A stretch of 64,000 bases of DNA from CAVPJW01 sp963705525. Its GTDB lineage: Bacteria; Acidobacteriota; Vicinamibacteria; Vicinamibacterales; CAVPJW01. The stretch spans positions 620,001 through 684,000 of the forward strand of contig CAVPJW010000004.1 in assembly GCA_963705525.1 (NCBI GenBank), in the 5' to 3' direction. The translations under genes and the position numbers were made by a program. Below, in pieces: positions 52,501-61,562 of the stretch; position 1 is the stretch's first letter, and every line of letters begins with the position of its first letter. The notes under the pieces are model-generated. The model was not told where the DNA came from, made no database searches, and saw only the letters and a list, made by a program, of their open reading frames with translations.

Positions 52501-55028
52501 GTTCCGGAGAGGATCCGCTCCGCAAGGCCGATCAGCACCGGTGAGGGCCCGATCTCCAGAGCGATGTCGATGTGATGGGCTATCACCTGCTGGATTCCGT
52601 CAAGAAACTGCACAGCGGCTCTGGCATGTCGGCGCCAGTAGGCTGCCGTCAGGTCTGTCGCGTTCAGCGGAGCTCCCGTGACGTTCGAGATAAGCACGCA
52701 GGACGGTGGACGAAAGGAAACCGTGCCGGCCAGTCGCTCGAACTCGTCGAGGATCGGATCCATCAGCGGCGAATGAAACGCGTGAGAGACGGTGAGTCTC
52801 GTGTGCCGGATATTCCGCTCACCAAGCGTGACCAGCAGCCGGTCGAGCTCCTTCGCCGCGCCGGAGACGACGGTGTGTCTTGGGCCGTTAACCGCGGCGA
52901 CCGCCAGCGTGCGCTCGAACCCGGCCAGTGCCGATGTCACCGTTGCTTCATCGGCGAATACCGCGGCCATGGCTCCATCACGCGGCAGCGATTGCATCAG
53001 ACGTCCACGGGTGGCAACCAGGCGCAGTCCGTCCTCGAGACTCATCGCACCGGAGACGGTTGCCGCGACGAGCTCGCCCACGCTATGTCCCATGACCAGG
53101 TCTGGCACAACGCCCCATGACTTCCACAACTCGGCGAGGGCGTACTCGACCGCAAAGAGAGCGGGTTGCGCGTAGATGGTGTCGTCGATCGGTTCGGAGC
53201 CGAACAGGATGTCGAGCAGGGGACGATCCAGGTGAGGCTTGATGAGCTCCGCGCTTCTCTCACAGATCTGTCTGTACACGCGGCTCGACTCAAACAGGCC
53301 TCGCCCCATTCCCGTGTACTGAGAGCCTTGTCCCGTGAACAGGAATGCGAGACGAGGTGTGCCCGATACCTTGGCCGTCCCGCGAAACACTGCAGGCGCT
53401 GCGCCCTTTTCGACCCAAGCGGAGAGCGCTTTGTGAGCCTGTTCCGACGAGGAGGCCACAACCGCGAGGCGCTCCGCCAGCCGCGCTCGTCCGACGTTCG
53501 CCGTGTAACAGACATCCGCAAGCTCGTCGTCCTCGGTCGTGGTCAATCGCCCGGCGTACGCGTCGGCGAGGCGTTCGAGGACCTGTGAATGCCGAGCCGA
53601 GATCGTCAGCACGTGCGCCGACCGTTGCGGCACGTCGGACTGTTTCGCCTCCTGCGCGGCGATCGGCGGGTCGGCGACAATCACATGCGCGTTCGTGCCG
53701 CTGAATCCGAAGGAGCTGACGCCCGCACAGCGCCGGCCGCCGGGTTCGATTGGCCACGGCGTCAGGCTGGTGACGACCTCGATCGGGGCAAGGTTCCATG
53801 GAATGGCAGGGCTCGGCTGCTTGAAGTGAAGATGAGCAGGAATGTTCCCGTGCTGGAGTGCCAGCACCACTTTGATTAATCCCGCGATTCCTGAAGCTGC
53901 CTCGGCGTGACCGATATTCGTCTTGACCGAACCGACGAGCAGCGGACGATCGGCTGAATGTCCCGAACCGAGTGCCCTCGCCAGAGCTTCAATCTCGATG
54001 GGGTCTCCGAGCGATGTGCCCGTGCCGTGCGCCTCGACGTAATCGACATCGGACGGCGCGATGCCGGCATCCTCGAGCGCCTGAACGATCAGCGCCTGTT
54101 GAGCCGGCCCGTTCGGGACAGTGAGGCCGCTGCTCCGACCATCCTGATTGACTGCCGATCCGGCGATTACGGCAAGGATGCGATCGCCCCGCGCACGCGC
54201 ATCGGACAACCGCCTGAGCACCACGACGCCGCAGCCTTCCGATCGCACGAACCCATCCGCGGCGGCATCGAACGTCTTGCACCGCCCGTCGCGGGCCATC
54301 ATTCCCCACTCAGCGAACAGCTGACTCGCGTCCGGTTTGAGGACGACGTTCACACCACAAGCAAGTGCAAGCGTGCAATCGCCGGCATTGAGGCTCCGGC
54401 AGGCCAGGTGCACCGCAACGAGTGAAGACGAGCACGCCGTGTCGAGAGCGATGCATGGCCCTTGGAGTCCCAGCGTGAAGGAAATCCGCCCGGCAGCGGC
54501 GTTCAACGCATTCCCCGTCGCCACATAGACATCGGACAGTTCGGGCGCGAGCTCATCGATGAGATCGCCATAATCGTTTGTCGTGATTCCAACGAAGACC
54601 CCCGTGCGGCTCGCCTGTAACTCGTCGGGCGCCTGCCCCGCGTCCTCGAGCGCCTGCCAGACCGTCTCGAGGAGCAGCCGTTGCTGCGGGTCCATCGATC
54701 GCGCTTCTCTCGGCGTGATGCCAAAGAATGCCGGGTCGAACTGATCGATGCCGTCGATGAATCCGCCATAGGGCATGTTGGCGTCCGCCGCGGCGTCAAG
54801 TCGATCGGACGGAAACAGTCGGATCGCATCGCCGCCCTCCGACAGGAATTGCCAGTACTCGCCGGGGCTCGTCACGCCGCCCGGAAAGCGGCACGCCAGA
54901 CCGACAACCGCAATCGGCTCCTTCTGTCGTCCCGCAGACGACTCCAGCCGTTGCTCGAGCTCCTTGATGCGCGCCAGCGCGCGCTTCATCAACTCGCGAC
55001 GATCGGCCGATTCTGGTTCTGCGCTCAC
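49542..55028 (-). CDS. PKS-C: type I module KS-AT-DH-KR-ACP
   Basis: The 1828-residue protein begins with an N-terminal coiled-coil docking segment (about 1-34). The KS domain (about 37-460) has D-T-A-C-S-S (C199), H-G-T-G-T (H334) and N-I-G-H (H374). The AT domain (about 560-870) has G-H-S-V-G-E (S649) and S-H-A-F-H-S, the malonyl-CoA pattern. The DH domain (about 920-1190) has H955 in D-H-R-V-Q-D-R-A-V-F-P (the usual Gly is Asp) and S-D-A-C-G-H. A structural half and then the KR domain follow, with T-G-G-V-G-G-L-G and the Y-A-A-A-N active region, no LDD motif. The ACP has G-L-D-S-L with Ser1767. The tail P-L-L-V-E-E-G-E-I is acidic, as expected for pairing with a TubC-type docking domain. 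It overlaps PKS-B by 4 bases. Confidence 0.93.
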   Translation of the reverse strand: MSAEPESADRRELMKRALARIKELEQRLESSAGRQKEPIAVVGLACRFPGGVTSPGEYWQFLSEGGDAIRLFPSDRLDAAADANMPYGGFIDGIDQFDPAFFGITPREARSMDPQQRLLLETVWQALEDAGQAPDELQASRTGVFVGITTNDYGDLIDELAPELSDVYVATGNALNAAAGRISFTLGLQGPCIALDTACSSSLVAVHLACRSLNAGDCTLALACGVNVVLKPDASQLFAEWGMMARDGRCKTFDAAADGFVRSEGCGVVVLRRLSDARARGDRILAVIAGSAVNQDGRSSGLTVPNGPAQQALIVQALEDAGIAPSDVDYVEAHGTGTSLGDPIEIEALARALGSGHSADRPLLVGSVKTNIGHAEAASGIAGLIKVVLALQHGNIPAHLHFKQPSPAIPWNLAPIEVVTSLTPWPIEPGGRRCAGVSSFGFSGTNAHVIVADPPIAAQEAKQSDVPQRSAHVLTISARHSQVLERLADAYAGRLTTTEDDELADVCYTANVGRARLAERLAVVASSSEQAHKALSAWVEKGAAPAVFRGTAKVSGTPRLAFLFTGQGSQYTGMGRGLFESSRVYRQICERSAELIKPHLDRPLLDILFGSEPIDDTIYAQPALFAVEYALAELWKSWGVVPDLVMGHSVGELVAATVSGAMSLEDGLRLVATRGRLMQSLPRDGAMAAVFADEATVTSALAGFERTLAVAAVNGPRHTVVSGAAKELDRLLVTLGERNIRHTRLTVSHAFHSPLMDPILDEFERLAGTVSFRPPSCVLISNVTGAPLNATDLTAAYWRRHARAAVQFLDGIQQVIAHHIDIALEIGPSPVLIGLAERILSGTPLVMVEGLKRGQDDWKAMCESAAKLHVRGVRIDWSAFNGEAPRNRVALPLSPFERQRHWIERSREGRSGREGAGSGSTHPLLGKPVVLATRPDVAVWETEVGLGRLPYLADHRVQDRAVFPATAYAEMVLAAATERFGWQPLALHDLDFKSVLVLAPHSNVRVQVTLEGRADDLRFVVHSRPASGPPDRFVEHMSGRAHRLTEEALTQIGEKQFDDCRARCLDPLEGRTFYEQMAQKGNDWGPAFQGTRSLWIGAGEACAIVEPPQCVENDLDRYVFHPALSDACGHVLVAAALGPGNSPAGAFVGRGIEEIRVYRPARGGRFRTWAVRQSHRETPQTIVGDVRVVDERGELIAETLGASLQFLEAAKATVDEVENWTYTTEWERVASEREASVQPSQAAVIVICEDSSAGRSLESHLRGSGLTAECAVVGHGDRLQPISRADADEFVQRLVETQGSGPGHIIYMTRADEVDANDVNDLEDTVLTRCASILHLAQALTAKVGSKSARLWIVTRQAVSVRDEPPALTQAPLWALGRSLAIECGTSWGGLIDFDRALPVATVAHELNIALGGVQKEDQLAFRDGWHVPRLVRRPLLPVGEEFDLDSDGAWLITGGVGGLGLVVAEWLADRGVRHLVLVGRKGLPERDRWDALEPSDPRARAVRTVRDLEQKGVSVRIEAADVGSLEDVSRVLRAASASGVPMRGVIHAAGVPQYEPLQEQTAESFRQAFAGKLRGAWLLDRLCDPGLRHLVFFSSASAVLSSPFAGAYAAANAFLDALALNRVGGGTRVRSVGWGMWGDVGMVARFDAGERRGGEVSRTIAPSQGIAALERAIASQMAHIVVLPIDWQEWRRQYGRLGCAPFLTRLVDGATPTDARARVQPDRAADAASISAPLDERIHAEFGSVMGVSVDALEMDAPLISLGLDSLMAVELRAAIENSFGVSVPLLRFLEGASVRDITGEIASQVDGMEGVPPQASGPLLVEEGEI

Positions 55029-58000
55029 GAAGACGATTTCTCCAGGTGGTCGGACAATAGCGAGGCAAGCTCGTCTTCCGACAGCTGATCGAGTGACGGA
55101 TCGCCGGGTGGCGGGCCGGCCGCGGACGGAGGAGCCACCGAGCTCACCAGGAAGCCGGCAAGTGCCCGGACCGACGGATAGTTGAAGGTCAGCGTCGAGG
55201 GCAGCGACTGCCCCATCTCCCGCTCCAGCCGGTTTTTGAGCTCGACCGACATGAGCGAGTCCATCCCCATCTCGAAGAGGCCCCGTTCGGGAGGCACGGC
55301 GGTCGACTCGGCCATCTCGAGGATGTTTGCAACATGCATCTGCACTCGCTCGACGGCGATCTGAAGACGGCCGCGCTCATCGAGAGCCGCCATGCGGTCC
55401 ACGAGACGATCGGCTTGAAGAGGCTGGACCGCCTCGATCACTTTCAGCCCCAGCTCTTCGAGGAACGGGCGAGTGCGTTTCACCTGATAGGCGTTCTTGA
55501 GCAACGTCCAGTCGATCGAAGCGATGGCGCATTGCGCGCGATCGCTCTCAATAGCCGTGCGCATCGCTCCAAGCGCACGGTCGGACGTAATGGTCTCGAG
55601 ACCGATCGCCGCGTAGTGGCGCCGATTCTCTTCCGACGTGTGCCGCATCTCTTCCCAGAGCCCCCAATTGATCGACAAGCTTTGAAGTCCGGCGTGTCGT
55701 CGAGCGTGAGAAAGCGCATCGAGCATCGCGTTCGCCGCCGCGTAGTCGCCCTGACCGATGCCGCCGACGAGCGATGCCGTCGACGAGAACAGCACAAGGT
55801 GCCGCAGCTCGCGCGGTGCATGACGATGGAGCTGCCAGGCGCCACCGGCCTTTGCGCGGAGCGCGTCCGTCAGTTGTGATGTCGTGAGATCGAGGAGTCG
55901 CCGCGACCCGAACGTGGCCGCCGTATGAACGATTCCTTCCAGCCGCGGCCACTCGGTGCCGAACCGGGCCATGATCCTCGCAATCGACGTCGAACCCGAC
56001 ACGTCGGCCGTCTCGATTTCGACGCGTGCTCCACTTTCCCTCAATCGATGCACGCCCTCGAGGCGCCGCCCGGTTTCCTTATCATCCGTGCCGGTTGCCA
56101 CGGCGGCGAGTTCGGTTCTGCCCAGCAGGACCAGGTGGCGCGCGCCGCTCCGCACGAGCCAATCCGCCACCCGCAGTCCAAGTGCGCCCAGGCCACCGGT
56201 GATCAGCCAGCTCCTCTCACAATCGGGCGCGAACGTCCTCTTCGCCGTCGGCGCCCGTTGGACCAGTCGTGGCACGTATCGCCGACCCTCGCGGTACGCG
56301 ACTCGGTCTTCCACGCCGTCGCCCAGGACCTCACACGCGATGGCGTCCGCCTGCACGACGGCCGGCGCTCCCGGATCGAGATCGATCAGTCCGCCCCAGG
56401 TCTCGGGTTGCTCGAGCGCCGCCACCTGGCCCAACCCCCAGAGCGCCGCATGGTCGACCCGGGCCCCCTCCCCTTCGGCAACCGGCTGTCCACCTCTCGT
56501 GACGACCCACACGCTCGGCCGCTCTTGCGGGTTGACATCCCGCACCGACCGGAGCACGTCGCAGAGACTCGCGCACTGTGCACCAGCGGCGTCAACCGGA
56601 TCGTCGGGTTGCGCTTCATCGGCGATCAGCACCACGCGTGTATCGACCCGGACCGTGCGAGCGCTGGTCGAGAGCGCCGCAAGATCGATGTCGGCGGAGC
56701 GATCCAGTCGTAACGCGATGTCGCCCTGTTGCTCGGCGCGCGCGGCGATAGCAGCCGCGAGTTCCGATTCCGGCGATACGAGAATCCATTGCCGAGTACT
56801 GCCGACGTGAACGGGGGCCACGACTTCTGATTGCGCCCTGATCACGACCTGCCCGACCGAGGTGTTGCCATTCGACCCGGGAATGATGGCCACATCGGTG
56901 AAACCCAGATCTCGAAGCTCGGCCTCCCATTCCTGCGCGCCGATCAACGGGTAGTCGCGGCGATCGGTAAATCGCCACCAGCCTTCCGTGAGACCGAACG
57001 TCAGATCTACCCAGCGCTGTGGCTGTGTCCCCTCCACAAGCACCAGCAGGCCGCCGGGCGCGAGCAGCTCACGAAGGTGCTGGAGCGCTGCGCGCAGATC
57101 TGCCGCGGCGTGCAGCACGTTGGCGGCCAGAATCACATGGAACGAATGCGGCTGCAGGTTCTGGCTCGGCCCGTCCTGTTCGACGTCGAACTGCCGATAC
57201 TGCACGAACGGGTAGTCGCGGTAGCGCATGCGAGCGCGCGCGAGAAACGCCTGGGAGAGGTCGGTAAACACGTACTCCGTGCGATGCCGATTGAGACGCG
57301 GCAGCACCGTCGTCGTCGTGCCTCCCGTTCCGGCTCCGACCTCGAGTACCCGGAAGGTCTCGGCCGCCGGCGTGTTCTTTTGCACTTCGGCCAGCACGCC
57401 GGCCACGAAGGCATTGAAAGTTCGGGCAAACGGCGACTGCTCGTACAGGCGCGTGAGGATGGCGGGATCTCCAAAGAGCAGATCGAGTGGATCGACCTCA
57501 CCGCGCACCGCCTCGGCCAGTCGAGGAGCGCAACGGCCCAGCAGCTCGAGCTCGGCGCCGAATTCGGGGAACTTCTGCTCGAGGTCCTGCTGACGCTCGG
57601 CAAGTCGTGACGATTCGAGCAGGTCGGCACTCGCATCTCCGCTCGACGGAATCCAGCTGACGAGTCGATCAAAAAGTCGTCGATGCCGCTCGGCCACAAG
57701 GGACCGCGCGTTCTCGATACGCTCGGCAGCCGGGCGTCCGACCCCGCTGGAAATGCCAAACGTGGCGAGTGCGGCACGCGCGTAGTCGGTCGCGAGCGCC
57801 TCGAAAGGAGGCATCAATGCCGCGTATCGGGCGAGGCCTTGATCGGCCGCCAGTCGCGCGAACTCGCGCTCGGGCGTCTCATCGATCGCGCCGGTGGCAC
57901 CGGCCTGCTGCCCTGGCAACGCCGCCTCCCGCCAGACGATGTCGTAGAAGAGCGAGGCGAGATCAGCGTCTCGTTCGAAGGCAGGCGCCGGCGCCAGATG

Positions 58001-61000
58001 AAGGGCTTCGATGTCGAGCACCTCGACCCCTTCCTGATCCTGTACGCGAATCCGAGCGCGCAGATCGCTGGCGGGGCCTTCGAGCACGACGTGCACCCAA
58101 AGCGTCGAAGATGGTTTGCCGAGAATTCTGAAGTTCGTGATTCGCGACAGCACACGAAGCGCTGGCTGATCCGATAGCCCGGCAGCGGCCGTCGCGACCG
58201 TGATGGCATCGAGAATCTCCGGAGACCAGTCCCTGGCGGAAAGGTCAGGTTCGAGCCGCAGCCTGGCCAACGCTTCGCCCGACCGATGCCAGATGTGTTC
58301 GATCGGACTCGTGCCGCGATCGCAGTCGATGCCGAGCTTCCCGAGTTGAAGGCGATACTCCTCTCCCGTGAGGTCTGCCAGGCTGCGAGCGATGACGGCG
58401 TCCGAATCGAAAGCCGATCGCTCGATCGCCAAAGCGACGCGCGGCGACTGTACTCGCGCGTGGAGCACCCACTCAGGCTCGGTGGCACTGGCCGGTGCCG
58501 CGAAGATTTCAACGACGGTCGCCTCCGGCTGCGAATGAACACAGCTCTGAAGGCTCACAGCCCCGCGATCGGCGCGCAGCGGCGCGAGCAGTTCCACCTC
58601 GCTCACCACCACCGGACGCGTCCCGGTGACGGCTGCGATTGCCGCTCGAGCCGCCTCGATGAAAAACGGTGCAGCCACGAGCGCCACACCGTTGACCCGA
58701 TGGACCGTGAGCGCACCCGGGGATTCCGGATCGAGCTGACATTCGAACATCGGAACGGCAGTCGCGAGTCGTGCTCCAGGCAGCGTGGTGTCTGCCTTCC
58801 CGGTTGCCGGGCGCCGGACGGCGGACGGTCCTTCCGCCACCCAGTGAGGCACATGCTCGAACGGATACGTCGGAAGCGCCACACGGCGTCGGTGATGGTC
58901 TTCGTCGAAGGCAGCCCAGTCGACCCGCACGCCCGCAGCAAACAGGGCCGCAAGGCTGTCGAGACAGTCGGCCCACTCGCTTCGGCCCCGGCGGATCGAT
59001 GGAAGCCACAGCACCTGAGACGAGGCCTTGGGCTGGCGCGCAAGGCCAAGCAGGCTCGTCCCGGGCCCGACCTCGAGAAAGACGTAGTCACGCTCGGGCA
59101 GGCCGGCCATCGCGTCGGCAAACCGGACTGGCTCCCGAAGGTGTCGCCGCCAGTACGCGGCATTCATTTCGCCACTGCGCAGTTCGCGTCCGGTGAGGTT
59201 GGAGATCAACGGCACAGCAGGTGATACGTACTGAACCGTTCCGGCAATACGCTCCATCTCGGCTAAAATCGGATCGACAAGCGGCGAGTGAAACCCGTTC
59301 GAGATGCGAAGGAGTCGCGTCTCAATACCTTCACCGGCGAACTGCTGGCGCAGTTGATCCAGGTCGCCGGCATCACCCGACACGACGACCGTATCCGGCG
59401 CGTTCACGGCGGCGATCCCGAGGCGCGGCAGCGCCTGAATGTGCCGCAGCACGTTCTGCTCGTCGGTGAATGCGGCGGCCATCGCGCCGCCGGGCGGCAC
59501 CGACTGCATGAGACGGCCGCGCGCCACCACGAGCCGCGCCGCATCCTCGACCGAAAGCACACCGGCCACCACCGCGGCGGCGAACTCGCCCAGGCTGTGT
59601 CCGATTACGAGCGCCGGTTCGATTCCCCATCGCCGCCACATCGTGGCAAGTGCGTACTCGACGGCGAAGAGCGCGGGCTGGGTAAAGGCCGTCTGATCGA
59701 GCAGATCGCCCTGGCTGCCAAACACGATCTCCCGGAGGGGAACGCCGATTTCGCCATCGACGGCTGCCGCACACCGATCAAACGCCAGTCGAAAGACGCT
59801 CTGCGAGTCGTACAACTCGCGGGCCATGCCCTGGTACTGCGCTCCCTGGCCGGAGAACAGGAAGACGATCTCGGGCGGGCCATGATCTTTGTCGGCGCTG
59901 GAAAACACGTGTTCACGAGCCTGTCCCTGCTTGTACGCGGCAAGGCGTTCCCGCAGTTCATCGATCGTGTCCGCCGTCGCCGCGAGGCGACGCGGCATCT
60001 GCGAGCGTCCCGCATTGGCGCTGTGACAGACGTCACCCAGGCTGATCGACCCAATTCCGTCCAGACTCGCGATGAACCGTTCCACCGTCTCACCGAGCGC
60101 CCGATCCGTCTTGGCCGAGAGCGTAAGCACGTGGCGAGGTCGATCGGTCTCGGTTTGCGGTTCTTCAGCCGCCGGCGCCTCTTCGACAACGATGTGCGCG
60201 TTCGTGCCGCTGAAACCGAATGAGCTGACGCCGGCCAGGCGCCGATTGAACCCCTCGGGCCACGGCTGACCGCCTGATGGAACGACGATCGGCAGGCCGG
60301 CCCACTCGATGTGAGGATTGAGCGAGCCGAGGTGGAGATGCGGAGGCAGCCAACGGTGCTGGAGGGCGAGGATGACTTTCATCAGGCCCGCGACGCCGGC
60401 TGACGATTCGAGATGGCCGATGTTGGTCTTCACCGATCCGATCGCAAGCGGGCGCCCCTGGGCTCGCGACGCCGCGAATACTCCGCCAAGCGCCCGCACC
60501 TCGATCGGATCGCCAAGAGACGTGCCTGTGCCATGCGCCTCGACGTAGCTGACCTCGGCCGGACCGACGCCGGCCGCGGCCAGTGCCGCGCGAATGACCG
60601 CCTCCTGCGACGGGCCGTTGGGCGCCGTGATGCCACTGCTTCGTCCATCTTGATTGATGGCGGAACCGCGAATGACGCCCAGGACGCGATCGCCGTCGGC
60701 GATCGCGTCCGATAGCCGTTTGAGGACCACGATTCCGCAGCCTTCGCCGCGCACAAATCCGTCGGCTCTTGCATCGAACGCCTTGCAGCGGCCATCCGGC
60801 GCCATCATGTGGCCCTTGGAGAGCAGGATGGTGGTCTGCGGGCTGCAGATCACGTTGGCGCCGCCGGCGAGCGCGAGAGCCCGCCTGGCCGAGGATGAGG
60901 CTCTGACATGCCAGGTGCACGGCGACCAGCGACGAGGAACACGCCGTATCGACCGTCACACTGGGCCCCTGCAGCCCCAGCACGTAGGACACCCGGCCCG

Positions 61001-61562
61001 AGGCGACGCTCGGCGCATTGCCGGTCGCGACGTACGCGTCGCGCAGGCCCGCGGAAGCCGCGACAAGACGATGGTAGTAGTCGCTATTGCAAAGACCCAC
61101 GAAGACGCCCGTCTGGCTGCCGTTGAGGCTCGAAGGATCGATGCCTGCATGTTCGAGTGCGTCCCAGGCGACTTCGAGCAGGATCCGCTGCTGCGGATCC
61201 ATGCTGGCGGCCTCTCGCGGCGAGATCCCGAAGAACGCGGCGTCGAAGCCGCGAATGTCGTGGAGGAATCCTCCGTACCGGCTGTTCATCTTCCCGGGCG
61301 CGTCCGGATCCGGATCGTAGAAGTCCTCGATCTTCCAGCGATCGACGGGCACTTCAGAGATCGCATCGCGGCCCTCGGAGAGCAGCGTCCAGAATTCGTC
61401 CGGGCTCGTCGCGCCGCCAGGGAAACGGCAGCCCATGCCGATGATGGCGATCGGTGAGTGAGGCGATCCCTCGGCGGCCTTGAGGCGCTCTTCGAGTTCG
61501 AGCGCCAGCAGCGCCAGTCGTTTCGGGGAGAGCCGAGTGATGCGATCGACAGCGGTGCTCAT
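55025..61562 (-). CDS. PKS-B: type I module KS-AT-DH*-cMT-KR-ACP, one-base frameshift in KS
   Basis: The protein should be about 2180 residues. An N-terminal docking helix (S-P-K-R-L-A-L-L-A-L-E-L-E-E-R-L) is followed by KS with D-T-A-C-S-S (C208). The frame breaks after residue 227 near 60882: removing one G of GCGGGC restores L-A-L-A-G-G-A-N-V, and the rest of KS follows (H-G-T-G-T, N-I-G-H). The AT has G-H-S-L-G-E and the unusual S-N-G-F-H-S. The DH-like region has H-R-V-N-G but lacks a clear second motif, so it may be inactive. A C-methyltransferase (L-E-V-G-A-G-T-G-G, about 57640-56990), KR (T-G-G-L-G-A-L-G, Y-A-A-A-N) and ACP (G-M-D-S-L) follow. It ends in a docking tail (L-S-E-D-E-L-A-S-L-L). 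The start is immediately after the PKS-A stop. Confidence 0.9.
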
